64,000 nucleotides of DNA from Phymatolithon calcareum. Its lineage: Eukaryota > Rhodophyta > Florideophyceae > Hapalidiales. The translations under genes were made by a program, and so were the position numbers. The notes under the pieces are model-generated. The model was not told the DNA's origin, ran no database searches, and saw only the letters and a program-made list of their open reading frames with translations. Positions 1 through 10,005 of the stretch are shown here, one piece after another. The stretch spans positions 1,426,001 to 1,490,000 of the forward strand of contig OZ345380.1 in NCBI GenBank assembly GCA_977006965.1. Direction: 5' to 3'. Positions within the stretch are counted from its first letter, which is position 1; every line of letters begins with the position of its first letter.

Positions 1-197
1 TGCTGCTGCTGGCACAAACGTCCTGATTTTTATACTTGAACGCAATGCCTTGCTTCCGTTTCGTTGTCCTACAACCTGAGAGCGAGGCGTTCCCCATTCA
101 TCCTTAACTTTACGCGCCAATCGCACCTCATCTGGCCAGTTGAGGCCTTCCACTTGCGACGGCCGGCGCCCTCCTCTGCCAGAGCCCACATCACATC

Positions 198-3100
198 ATG
201 GAGCGCGCTGGTAGCACCGTTCTTGTCCTCTGCGCGCTCATCCTCGCCGTAGCTGCCGCGCCCGTGCGCATCAATGCCGGTGGTCCCTACATCGGGAGCG
301 TTGGGTGGAGACAAGACACTGCCCTCTATGCTTCTCCCGGCTCGAAAACGTACACTGGTCCCGTACCAATCGTTGGTGCTGGTTCCTGGACGCCGGTATA
401 CCAATCGCATCGATGGACGCAGACTGGCGATCTCGTCTTTAAAATCCCTGTTCCAGCTGGCACCTTCTCAGTTTTCCTCTTGTTCGCAGAAACATGGCAG
501 GGAAGCGGACTTGGCGTGCGTCAAATGATTGTTAAAGTCAATGGCGCTTTTGTCAACAAGAACGGAATCCAGAACGGTCTTCTCGATGTCTTCGAGAAGG
601 CTGGTGGAATCAACAAACCGCTATTCATCAATGCAGGCGATATTGCCTCTCAGAACGGATTCATTACCGTTTCGCTTGAACGTGTTGCGGGAAAGAACAA
701 TCCAATGATCTCTGGTATCGCTATTAATGGTGCTACCGCCGATTCTCTGGTCGGCAATGAAGGTATTGACAACGCGACGCCGTCCGTTGCACCTTCGTCT
801 GTTGCTCCGCCATCCGTTGCACCTCCGTCTGTCGCTCCGCCAACCGTCGTGCCACCGCCCAGCTCCGTCCCGGTTCCCAGCGTCCCGAGTTCCCCTGGTA
901 ACTGCCCGGAGGCTACCTCTGTCACCGGGAAACTCGGCACGGCTGGTTTCGTTATGAATGTTGGCGGTCCCGCTATTACTCAAATTGCATGGGGAGCGGA
1001 CAACACGAACTATATTGTTGAAACTGACAAGGGTAAAACTGCCAAGGCTCCAGTCCCAGTTATCGTCACTGGAGGTACCTGGGGACCACCCTATCAGACC
1101 CATCGCTACACTACCGGACCGTCTCTCACTTACAAAATTCCCGTACCTGCCGGCACATACAGTGTGGCGTTACTCCACGCTGAGTCGTACATGTCGGCGG
1201 CTGGTCAGCGTGTTTTCAACATTCTTATCAATGGCGTCACGAAGCAGGCTGGCTTTGACGTTTTTGCGCTCGTTGGGAAGAACACTCCACTTTACAAGAA
1301 TTATGGTGGCATTCAGTCCGTGAATGGATTCATTGAAATTCAGTTTACAAAGATTACTGAGAACCCATTCGTTAATGGTATATACATTAACGGTCCTGGT
1401 GCTGCACAGCTGGCAATCGGTGGCCCCGAGGATGGCTCTTGTACTTCCACCGGTGGTGGTGCGCTTCCAAGCCAAAGCGCTAATGCCCTCCCCACAGTAT
1501 CTGCTGTCGTTTCCGGGAAACCTGTCGAAACTGATTTCAAAGCTGCTCATTTCGCACATTCCGTGGCTGGTGGACCTTATGTCGAAACTGATTTCGATGG
1601 AAACGGCAAGGCAGCTGTTAATTTGGACGGCAGTAACTCTCACAGCCACAAGCAAGTGGGCACGGAAACTGGACAGATCGTAACCTACAAGTGGACCTGG
1701 ACCGATTCGTCAAACCCACTTGCCGATCCCAATGGAGTCGTGACTGTCAACACTGCCAAGGCGACTGTCGAATTTCCGCTCGGGGAGACCCTGATTACAC
1801 TTCTTGTTATTGACCAGTTCGACAACACTGCTTCCGAGACCACTACAGTTTCTGTTAACTCCGCTACCGTTCCTGGTGCGTACTGCTACTACTACGATCT
1901 GGGTCAGACAACCCCGACCACAGTCACCCTCCCTCTTGACGTGAAGAGCAATCCGAAGCCAAAGAAGGCTGCCAAAGTTGGAGATATTAATTTTGGCAGC
2001 ACTGCCAGTTTCAACGTTCCGTTTGATGCAAACGCTTTCTCCGTTCGATGCGTTTACTTCATTGACGTTGCCGCTCCGGCTTCGATTTCCTACAAGATTG
2101 TGCACAGCGGTCCGATGAAGATTTACCACGATGGTGTTCTTCAGGCTCAGTCTAACTCTATGACCGCGGACACGGTTACCAACACACCAGCAAAGCAATT
2201 CACTTCAGGGCTCCAATCATGGCAGATCCACTACCTCCGACCGTTGAACACGCAGGGCAAACTCGCTCTGCAGAACAGTGCCGGTGTTCCTGTCCCGGCC
2301 ACCATTGTGCGCCATGACGCTGGTTCCACACTCCCTGTAATCGTCGCGCTCGGCAAGTCCACAACAGCCCCCGAAGGTGGTGAAATTATTGGCATTTTTG
2401 GAACCGCCTTTGTGAATGGCGTGTCCGTCTTTTTCGGAAACGTTGAAGCCACAACTTCTGAGGTTACCGCTGGAGTTGTCCAGGCTGTCGCGCCCCCGGG
2501 CACCGGCAGTGTGCTGATTACCATCACTACCGAGGCCGGAACGTCGAACGGGGTGCCATTCACATACAGTGCTACTGATGTACCAGTCAAGTTTTTCGAA
2601 GATACCATTAAGACTACTGCCGGTGTTACATATTCCATTCCACAGATTGCTGTTGCGGCGTATGGTCCGGATTACCGCCTCTATCTGGGTGCCATCAACA
2701 GTAAGGTGTACGCTCTCACCCTCGACAAAGATTTGCAGGTGACGAAGACGTGTGAGCAGACCGTTTTCGAAACGTACCCGAGGACTGTTCTCGGCCTTGC
2801 ATTTAACCCGAAGAGCAATGCACTGAAGCTTTTCATGGCAACCAGCACCATTTTCTGGCAAGATCGTAACCAGTTCGCAGATTTCGCGTCCGGATGGACG
2901 AATGGAAAGATTCAGTCTGTTACTATTAAGTCCAACAACGGTTGTTTCAACAATGACGTGACGGACGTCGTCACTGGGCTTCCCGTGTCTAACCATGATC
3001 ATGCAGTTAATGCAATCACCTTCTTGCCCAACGGCAAAATGCTCGTTGGTATCGGCGGTTTCACGAACGGAGGGATTTCTGTGCCTGGTGACAACCTGGG

Positions 3101-4034
3101 CGGTGTACACAGTAATCCCCTGGCTGGCGCAATCATCGAATGCCCGGCCTCTGGTACCGTGATGACCTATACGAATGTCGATGACCCGGTGAACGCACAG
3201 ATCTCCGGAGGCACCTGCAAGAATTACGCCACCGGATTCCGAAACACTTACGGTATGGAGTTCCACACGAACAAGAACCTGTACGCCACGGACAATGGAC
3301 CCAACCAAAACTTCGGTCTCTTTTCCACGGACTGTACTGGAGGAAGCAAGGCATCCAAGAATATTCCTGACAAGTTGCATCTCGTCCAGCCTGGCAAATG
3401 CCACGGCCATCCCAGTATCAACCGCGGAAAGAGCGGAAGTCCTCTCGAATGTGAATTCGAGAACCCGAACTGCGTGCAGCCTATCATTTCGAATCTCCAG
3501 TCCTCCACCAACGGAGTTTTGGAATACCGTTCGAACACCTTCGGTGGAAAGATCAAGGGGGATCTTTTCATTTCCAAGTTCGCCGTGAATGGAAATGGCA
3601 AGTTGAGCCGTGCGCAACTCAACCCGTCCGGTGAGGTGCAAACTAACGGATTTACGAACTTCTTCTTCAGTAAGTCTGGCCTCTCTATTGTCGAGGGTCC
3701 AAGGGGAGAGATGGTCATGCCGCGTGTGTATCAAGGTTCCATCCTTGTTGCCAAGCCGCAATACCCCGTTCCGTCGACGACCACTCTTATTAGTGTGATG
3801 CCTAGGCGAGGACCTGCCGGAGGTGGAGCCAAGGTGCTTCTGACTGGACATAACTTTGGTGCGAACCCGACAGCTACCTTCGACGGTGAGCCTTGTACAG
3901 ACGTTGTATCTATCGATGATGGTACCTTCACCTGCATCACCCCGGCGAGCACACCCGACAACCAAGTGAGCGTATCCGTGTCGGGATCTGCTGGTGTTTC
4001 TATCAGCCCTGGCACTGACTATTGGTATTTCTAA
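198..4034 (+). CDS. Secreted malectin/PKD/IPT/beta-propeller multidomain protein
   Basis: Single-exon ORF of 1278 aa from an ATG. A signal peptide (about residues 1-20, hydrophobic LVLCALILAVAAA) indicates secretion. Domains by eye: malectin-like about 21-180 (RINAGGPY...), a Pro/Ser/Val linker about 194-232 made of SVAPP repeats, a second malectin-like domain about 250-410, a PKD-type Ig fold about 456-552 (ends VSVNS), a PA14-like segment about 560-704, an IPT/TIG domain about 709-791, a glucose/sorbosone-dehydrogenase-like beta-propeller about 801-1188, and a C-terminal IPT/TIG domain about 1192-1276. Malectin and PA14 folds bind carbohydrate, and GSDH-type propellers may bind or oxidise sugars, so a cell-wall or extracellular sugar-binding role is inferred. 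No transmembrane segment or GPI signal is evident. The two malectin domains resemble each other (WxxPYQ/QSHR motifs), which suggests internal duplication. Enzymatic activity is unproven. Confidence 0.85.
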   Translation: MERAGSTVLVLCALILAVAAAPVRINAGGPYIGSVGWRQDTALYASPGSKTYTGPVPIVGAGSWTPVYQSHRWTQTGDLVFKIPVPAGTFSVFLLFAETWQGSGLGVRQMIVKVNGAFVNKNGIQNGLLDVFEKAGGINKPLFINAGDIASQNGFITVSLERVAGKNNPMISGIAINGATADSLVGNEGIDNATPSVAPSSVAPPSVAPPSVAPPTVVPPPSSVPVPSVPSSPGNCPEATSVTGKLGTAGFVMNVGGPAITQIAWGADNTNYIVETDKGKTAKAPVPVIVTGGTWGPPYQTHRYTTGPSLTYKIPVPAGTYSVALLHAESYMSAAGQRVFNILINGVTKQAGFDVFALVGKNTPLYKNYGGIQSVNGFIEIQFTKITENPFVNGIYINGPGAAQLAIGGPEDGSCTSTGGGALPSQSANALPTVSAVVSGKPVETDFKAAHFAHSVAGGPYVETDFDGNGKAAVNLDGSNSHSHKQVGTETGQIVTYKWTWTDSSNPLADPNGVVTVNTAKATVEFPLGETLITLLVIDQFDNTASETTTVSVNSATVPGAYCYYYDLGQTTPTTVTLPLDVKSNPKPKKAAKVGDINFGSTASFNVPFDANAFSVRCVYFIDVAAPASISYKIVHSGPMKIYHDGVLQAQSNSMTADTVTNTPAKQFTSGLQSWQIHYLRPLNTQGKLALQNSAGVPVPATIVRHDAGSTLPVIVALGKSTTAPEGGEIIGIFGTAFVNGVSVFFGNVEATTSEVTAGVVQAVAPPGTGSVLITITTEAGTSNGVPFTYSATDVPVKFFEDTIKTTAGVTYSIPQIAVAAYGPDYRLYLGAINSKVYALTLDKDLQVTKTCEQTVFETYPRTVLGLAFNPKSNALKLFMATSTIFWQDRNQFADFASGWTNGKIQSVTIKSNNGCFNNDVTDVVTGLPVSNHDHAVNAITFLPNGKMLVGIGGFTNGGISVPGDNLGGVHSNPLAGAIIECPASGTVMTYTNVDDPVNAQISGGTCKNYATGFRNTYGMEFHTNKNLYATDNGPNQNFGLFSTDCTGGSKASKNIPDKLHLVQPGKCHGHPSINRGKSGSPLECEFENPNCVQPIISNLQSSTNGVLEYRSNTFGGKIKGDLFISKFAVNGNGKLSRAQLNPSGEVQTNGFTNFFFSKSGLSIVEGPRGEMVMPRVYQGSILVAKPQYPVPSTTTLISVMPRRGPAGGGAKVLLTGHNFGANPTATFDGEPCTDVVSIDDGTFTCITPASTPDNQVSVSVSGSAGVSISPGTDYWYF

Positions 4035-4082
4035 GCAGTTTACTAAACTTTGACATTGTAGTATCCTATTGAGTTTTGATCA

Positions 4083-4092
4083 AATAAATAAA
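4083..4092 (+). promoter_or_regulatory. Poly(A) signal of the malectin-protein gene
   Basis: Overlapping AATAAA hexamers about 50 nt after the stop codon at 4034. This is the expected place for a eukaryotic 3'-end signal. Confidence 0.5.
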
Positions 4093-4616
4093 CTCTCTTT
4101 TCCTACTAAAGCGTATAAAGTTCGAAGTGGATCTGCGTCATTGAAAGAGTAGAAAACGAACAAGCGCCAGGCGATTCCAGAGAGACAGGAAGAGTTGGAT
4201 CTTGTATCACAAAACGACAAGAAACAAAAGAGAGTTTATTACCCTTCGCGCGCTCCGCGTTGTAGAGCCTTGCGAGCAGCGTTTCATTTGGACGGATGAC
4301 GGATGAATCCAGTACGCCAAATGCCACGCAACAAGTGTCCAATGGACTAGCGAGATCTCCAAGAGTATGATTCAATCCAGTTTGTCGGGGTAGACGATTT
4401 AAAATTTGGAATTTTCTTCGTCCGCTCGAGAATGAATCTAATGCTTTTGAGTCCGGTAGCCCTACAGCGATAAGCTAGGCTGAATCTGTATCCAGTCCGA
4501 CAGGATTCGTCGTTCTGAAACCTATATCAGCAAGCATCCAGTTATTTCGCGATAAAATCAGTGAAAATAATGAAGTCAATTTGATTATCCGCATCAAATC
4601 CAAGAGTCATAAATTC

Positions 4617-4652
4617 AATCCAGTGGATGTACACGTGTACATCCGCTGGATT
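4617..4652. repeat. 36-bp near-perfect palindrome
   Basis: Two 18-nt arms, one mismatched pair, with no spacer (centre GTACACGTGTAC). It directly abuts the second palindrome that was split by the LTR element, so two cruciform-capable sequences lie in tandem. Confidence 0.8.
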
Positions 4653-4675
4653 TGGTTGGTGAATAATGAGTGTAC

Positions 4676-5053
4676 TGTAAGAATGGCGTACAACTTGGAG
4701 GTTGAAAGTCGCGTCGTACGCCTTCTTAAGAAAGATGTAGAGGTTGTTGGTGAAAACAGGGCAAAGAAGAGCGGGTACCCGATACGTTAAGAGCGCGTGT
4801 ATCGGTCCCTTTAATGTGTTTGAGGAGCTGAGGTTGGTGTGAGTGAAGGTAGTTGAGTGCAGTTGAGTTGCTAGCGTTGGCCGTGTGTTGTGTTGTGCTT
4901 GTGCAGGTTGTGTTGTGCTTATACGGTTGTTGAGAGCAGTGAGGTGTGACGATGAGCTAAAGTAGGCAAATCGGAGTGAGATTGAAGCGGACGCGAGTGG
5001 AAGCGAGTATGAGTGATACGAGCGAGAATGGCCAGACATGGCCCATTCCTACA
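4676..5053 (-). repeat. LTR (3' LTR in element orientation)
   Basis: 378 bp, apparently identical to 6013-6390. Carries a TGTGTTGTGTTGTGCTTGTG-type low-complexity core. ORFs shared by both copies are repeat shadows. Confidence 0.85.
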
Positions 5054-5061
5054 TCCCCTTC
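5054..5061 (-). other. Putative polypurine tract
   Basis: Reads GAAGGGGA on the minus strand, directly before the LTR's TG. This is the expected position for plus-strand DNA priming in an LTR element. Confidence 0.55.
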
Positions 5062-5204
5062 GCAAAAAGAAACTACGGCGAAGAGTGATGGCGAAAGAGC
5101 AGGAAGACGAAGTTTCTTTTGGACATCACTCGCGACGTTTGTCGAGGATCTTGAAGAGGACAAGTCGCGAACGGAGATTATGGACCACCAGGAAGAGTTT
5201 CTAG

Positions 5205-5820
5205 GAGAGCATTGCAGCTGCTGTCTGACCGCCGCGAAGCAGCAGCGAAGCTAAGGAGTGTTCGTGCTGACGGTCGTGTAGCGCTATGCACGCTCGTTTC
5301 GTGGCGCAAGATCGAGGAGCGTTTACGAAAGGTACCCAGACTTCCAAGAGAAGTTGTTTGAAGAACAACGCAGCTGCTGTTTGACCGCCGTGTAGCAGCG
5401 ACGCAAACGGGAGCATGTGCTGACGGTTGTGTAGCGAAGCGCGGGGTTGTTTTCGTTGGGCACCTCCATGGAAGGCACGGGAGACACCGGCAGAGAATGC
5501 AGCTGCTACTTGACCGCCGTATAGCAGAAAGGCGCGTGGTGGCTCTCGCTGACGGACGTGGAGTGTAGCGTGTGGTGCTTTACGGTGAGTTTCCCACAGC
5601 TTCTGTCGCGTGTGGATCGCCGAGAAGCTTCCGTATCGATCGCTGTCTTGCAGCCAGGCGCAAAGCGGCCCTCGTGCTAGCGATCGCTCGGAGAAGCGGA
5701 GGGGACTCCAGTTTTGACGTTCTTGAAATTGCAGAAAAAAGCTGTAGCTGCCGTGTTGATCGCAGTCATGCAGCCAGGCGCAAATCGGTCTTCATGCTGA
5801 CGATCGTTTGGCGAAGCATG
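5205..5820. repeat. Degenerate tandem units inside the LTR element
   Basis: At least five diverged units carry a block like GCAGCTGCTGTxTGACCGCCG (near 5213, 5369, 5497) or TGCAGCCAGGCGCAAA (near 5650, 5769), each followed by a GTGCTGACGGTCGTGTAGCG-like block (near 5263, 5417, 5547). Spacing is about 120-155 bp. No continuous reading frame is kept, so the array is probably non-coding. Confidence 0.7.
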
Positions 5821-5999
5821 GGGCTCATGTCGGAAAAATTGTCATGGTGTACGGCGGAAGTGTAGCGACAAAGACACCGTGACCGCAAGATTCCAGGTGA
5901 AGAGAATAGGTACGGTAGCATGCCGCTTGTGATGACTCGGATAGAATCGGCACCGGATATCAGTGCGCAGAGAGCGAGAAGAGGCAGCGAAGACGTTTA

Positions 6000-6012
6000 G
6001 GCAGATCCACCA
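6000..6012 (-). other. Putative primer-binding site of the LTR element
   Basis: On the minus strand TGGTGGATCTGCC directly follows the 5' LTR. It would pair with a tRNA 3' end reading GGCAGATCCACCA. The tRNA was not identified in this window. Confidence 0.55.
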
Positions 6013-6390
6013 TGTAAGAATGGCGTACAACTTGGAGGTTGAAAGTCGCGTCGTACGCCTTCTTAAGAAAGATGTAGAGGTTGTTGGTGAAAACAGGGCA
6101 AAGAAGAGCGGGTACCCGATACGTTAAGAGCGCGTGTATCGGTCCCTTTAATGTGTTTGAGGAGCTGAGGTTGGTGTGAGTGAAGGTAGTTGAGTGCAGT
6201 TGAGTTGCTAGCGTTGGCCGTGTGTTGTGTTGTGCTTGTGCAGGTTGTGTTGTGCTTATACGGTTGTTGAGAGCAGTGAGGTGTGACGATGAGCTAAAGT
6301 AGGCAAATCGGAGTGAGATTGAAGCGGACGCGAGTGGAAGCGAGTATGAGTGATACGAGCGAGAATGGCCAGACATGGCCCATTCCTACA
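6013..6390 (-). repeat. LTR (5' LTR in element orientation)
   Basis: 378 bp, apparently identical to 4676-5053. The TIR element begins at the very next base. Confidence 0.85.
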
Positions 6391-7253
6391 GGGGGGTGCG
6401 GGAAATTTCGATATCTGCATAAATGTGTAAACCTTTCCTCAAAATACTAGAGTCTCTGAATATAGATTTGGAGCTGCTTGAGAACATATATTTTGTTACA
6501 TTTTTGAAAAGATGCATTTGTAAGTAGGCTTTGCTGGACAATCAGCATGCTTCAATATTACGTGCCCTGAGTTCCGTAACTCGATATACTGCCCCGAAAC
6601 TTTTGCGAAACTTTCGCGAAACTTATGCCTAGCTAAATTTTCGAATACAGTCATTGAGAATCTTTGTCAGGCGAAAGTTAATCGTTAAAATCGCTTGATT
6701 TCGCTTTTTAGGCCAAAACCTGGTACCAGAGATTGAACTTAAGCATATTTCTGAAATAGTTTACCAAAATCTTAAAAAAAAGTTGCCGAAAGTTACTGTC
6801 GAAAGTGCGAAATTTCGCACTTTCGGCAAAAGTTTCGCAAATTGGACCACTACTTTTGCCCATATCATGCCCGAATTTTAGCGTTTCTTTTTCAAGTCCA
6901 TGCGCAGCATAGTAAGACCTACTAATTATGCTGCACAACTATTAGTGTATCCTAATGGCGGCCGAACTTTTGCCCCTCGAACTCTACCTTAAAACAACGA
7001 GAGGCAAAACTTTCGAAAGTTTTTTAGTGTTGAGGGCCCGCCGAATATCACAAGAAGAGGAGAGAGTTACGAAACGTTCAACGTGTCTGTGCATCAGCAA
7101 TCTGTCATAGCGGGCTTTTTGTGCATCTCTTTCCGTAACAGATGTCCCACAACAGCCTGGGTACATTACACACATTACACGTGTTTTTAGTTTTGATCTT
7201 TAATATGCTTGTTCCAGAGCTTTTGTGTTTTTTCGATATTTCCCGCACCCCCC
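6391..7253. mobile_element. Non-autonomous TIR DNA transposon (MITE-like), 863 bp
   Basis: Begins GGGGGGTGCGGGAAAT and ends with the inverted copy ATTTCCCGCACCCCCC, a 16-bp perfect terminal inverted repeat. The interior is AT-rich without a transposase ORF. It is dense in CGAAAGTTT/AACTTTCG words, including a 26-bp perfect palindrome at 6800-6825, as expected of subterminal transposase-binding sites. The element sits exactly between the LTR end and the GTAC target duplication, so it inserted after the LTR element. Its own target duplication is only 1-2 bp (A or CA) or unresolved. The superfamily is not assigned. Confidence 0.75.
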
Positions 7254-7879
7254 AGTACACTCATTATTCATCAACCAAAAGTAATTTCTCTTTGAAAGGC
7301 ATGAATCCAAACTCTCCCACCGACCGTCGAACGGAACATGAACTTCAAGTGCTGCAAAGTAAGTAGACAACAGTCCATCTCATTCATGGAACCTGAAATG
7401 CAATGCGATTCTTGAGTCATCTTTGAGACGTCCCAGCTGCATTGCGATCTAATCCAGGAAAAGGATTTTGCATACTAACGCACCTGTCTGGCATTTGTTT
7501 ATACTTTCACTCAAATATATACTCATTTGTCGATTGCCACCTTTCTGTAAGGCCCTTACACGATATCATATCCCGAATCAATCCGGTATTTATCCAATCC
7601 GGTTCGATTTGATTCTGCATCCATCCGTAATGGATCCGGAAGAAGTTGACATACATCCATATCGACACTTGGAAGCCGGAAGTCGACAAATTATCACTCG
7701 GTCCAGAAATCATTTAAGTTTTACTAGTTCGCTGATAGATTTTGACAACAAAAAAATTATCCAGGAATCCACCAAATTTCCATCAGAAAGTCAAACGTAT
7801 ATCCAAAAGTGCAACAATATCGCGACCGGAGCGACGGATGACTGGATTAGTCCGGCGGAATAAAACGCTGCTTGCGAGG

Positions 7880-8290
7880 GTCCATGTGCTATTCAAGAAT
7901 GTCGTAGCACACCGTGATCCGTCATGACCACTGTTTTCCCAAAACGGGGAGCGAGCAGAGCGCGACATCTACGCCGGTCACTTCTCACCGTGTGCTCCCA
8001 AAGGAGCCCTTAACAGTACAAGACTTCTTGATAACTCTTTGGACTGACTTGCGCTCAAGGTTCTGCTTGGGTGCTGTCATATTTATACAATTCCGAAGCT
8101 GGTCATCGGTGCTGGATAATGTTGTGTTGTCCATTCAGCACCGACCAGAGAATCTCCGCATTTTCTCGAACGTTGTGACCACAAACGGCATAGTCCCACA
8201 AATGGAGTCACCTGAGGCCCCCTATTCTTGTTTTTCTGAGGGTGTTTTTCCCGGACTTCGAAACTGCGACATCTCAAGCATGAGAAAGGC
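7880..8290. repeat. Dispersed repeat, copy 1
   Basis: Shares collinear blocks with 18030-18390: TTCAAGAATGTCGT (7892 and 18039), TGGGTGCTGTC-ATATTTATA (8068 and 18195) and GGAGTCACCTGA followed by TTCTTGT (8203 and 18329). The copies are strongly diverged and neither keeps an ORF across the unit. It is probably an old transposon relic of unknown class. Confidence 0.55.
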
Positions 8291-9399
8291 ACAAACCAAG
8301 CTACGCGCTATAACAGTATCAAGGAAGTGCCACGGAAAAGAAACACATGTGTGGCAGAAGGGGGGATGTTTGATGATTTTATTTGAAATCTCCCAAAGCC
8401 TCACCTTGCATTAACGGGGGTGCTCCTGTAAGGTTCTCTAAGCTGAAGTCCTCTGGCTACTCAAAATGTCATTGATTCGTATTTCTCTGCAATTAAGCGC
8501 GCTTGTGAGCCTCTTGCATTCAAACTCAATTTCAGTGCTCAACGTCGATGAAGCTAGAGCACGTTGCAGCTAGTTCGAAGTAGACACCCAATACTGATTT
8601 TATCCAAAGGGGTGCTCGGTTAAATATCAACCTTAGGCACCTTAATCGTGTCGTTCTTGCTCTTATATAGAGAATCGCTGGTAGCCTGTTTGCAATAGGA
8701 ATCTTCATTGATCTGTCTTCTTCTTTTCCCATAGCTTGATTATTTCTACTCTCCTCCTCTTCTTCGTGACAGATCCCTCCTCCATGTCTGGAAAAGGAAG
8801 AGGAAGACAGAACACACAAAATATCAGTGGCAGATCTGGACATGTTACTAGGCGTGCTGTTCATGCTGTCTTACATAGGGTCCATCTACGTCCAGGGGGT
8901 AGGAGTGAAACTGGATGAGGCCACAGTGCCAACAGAAAGCGGCGTGCAAATCAACTGGTATGTGTCGATTCGCTGTACTTGCATAGAAGTTGCGGGTCGG
9001 TATTGACCCTCAAGGTGTCTTTTAGGCTCGTGAATTGTGCGATATTTATCTGTTGAAATGTTGAGCATGGCAAGCATTCTGATTCTGTTCACTTTAGATC
9101 CGTAGGGTGCACCGTAAGAGAACAACTTTGTCTTCTCGTCATTTGCAAGTAGCCAATTGTGACGATGATTTGAACGGTGAGTAAGCGCGACAAGTATCTG
9201 GAAATTGCAACAGTGTTGGCCTGTAACCCTTTGTTTTCAAAATAAAAATAAAAACGCTGGAATATTCGTCTGCGAAAGACAGTTTTGTTAGCTAATTGCG
9301 GGGTATCAGAACAGCTTTCTCCCAGTCAGCAATGCGATTGCAGTGCCCTAGAGACAGTCTTGGCCTTGGCAATGATCTTTTTGTTCGAGTAGACTGATT
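8291..9399. other. Intergenic, no gene recognised
   Basis: Only short ORFs without recognisable motifs. No strong repeat is visible. Confidence 0.5.
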
Positions 9400-10005
9400 C
9401 CGGGGTCCACAGAGAGTGGCGAAGGGAGCCGCGTTGCTAACTTCATCGCTCTCATTAAAGACGAGGCGTTTGCATGTTTAGCCTTTTTAAACAGCCTCAT
9501 CGAAGCAGAGTAATCTTCCAAGTCGGGTTCTCGAAGAGGCTGAAGCCGGAGTTTTTCGCCCTGCCCAGCACTGAACAGGAGCCCGGAAGATTTCAAACAA
9601 GACGGCACCTGATTGGGGTGTCTCCTGGTTGCGGAGTCTCGATGAGACAACACTCGCGAGTCGATTTTTTCATCTCATTGCCTGCGGCGGATGGAATTCG
9701 TGCCACATGCTACGAAGCTCGACACTCGTACCAGAGTCCTTGGTAAGATGGCTACACAAATGTTCCGTCGACCCAGTGTGCAAGATGTACCCATATGGCG
9801 TTATGGAGACAGTGGAGCAACTAAATATGCGCTGTTCTGGTCGGGCCGCCTCTCGACGGCAATTCATCGGAAAAGTGCTTGGCAAAAAGGTAGAAGAATT
9901 GTGCAGGGAGAGATCCGTAGAGACACTCCATTCGAACGATGTGAAGTTGCTCTAGAGTAAGTTCTGGCGTTAACGCCTTCTGCATTAAAGAAAGAAAGAA
10001 TATTC
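9400..10005 (+). pseudogene. 5'-truncated LINE 3' end (relic A)
   Basis: The plus-strand frame around 9760-9955 encodes a C-terminal non-LTR retrotransposon segment with a damaged zinc-knuckle pattern (VCKMYPYGVMETVEQ, then C). It is homologous to the better copy at 15898-16444, where the motif reads CKMCPYGVKETVEHLILHC. It ends in the same ATTAAAGAAAGAAAGAA tail, a typical LINE 3' simple repeat. Upstream coding sequence is shifted between frames and interrupted. The second knuckle Cys is Tyr here and the His is Gln, so the copy is non-functional. Confidence 0.7.

Larger units (their letters stand above)
4676..6390 (-). mobile_element. Non-autonomous LTR retrotransposon (TRIM-like), minus strand
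   Basis: Two 378-bp direct repeats that look identical (4676-5053 and 6013-6390) bound a 959-bp internal region with no gag or pol. Each LTR has TG...CA ends and a short terminal inverted repeat (TGTAAGAATGG against TGTAGGAATGG). Orientation is read from the internal edges. On the minus strand the LTR is followed at once by TGGTGGATCTGCC, a tRNA-primer-site-like sequence beginning TGG; the other LTR is preceded by the purine run GAAGGGGA. The flanking GTAC at 4672-4675 recurs at 7255-7258 beyond the nested TIR element and is read as the target duplication. Apparent LTR identity suggests a recent insertion. The internal region holds degenerate units of about 120-155 bp and must rely on an autonomous partner elsewhere. 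Confidence 0.85.

Noticed and set aside
2217-3965. 582-aa ORF antisense to the malectin-protein gene
   Set aside because: It is a shadow of a codon-biased gene on the opposite strand, with no domain-like pattern.
4542-6376. Two near-identical ORFs of 165 and 138 aa on the minus strand
   Set aside because: They are LTR sequence read as protein; low-complexity and duplicated with the LTR.
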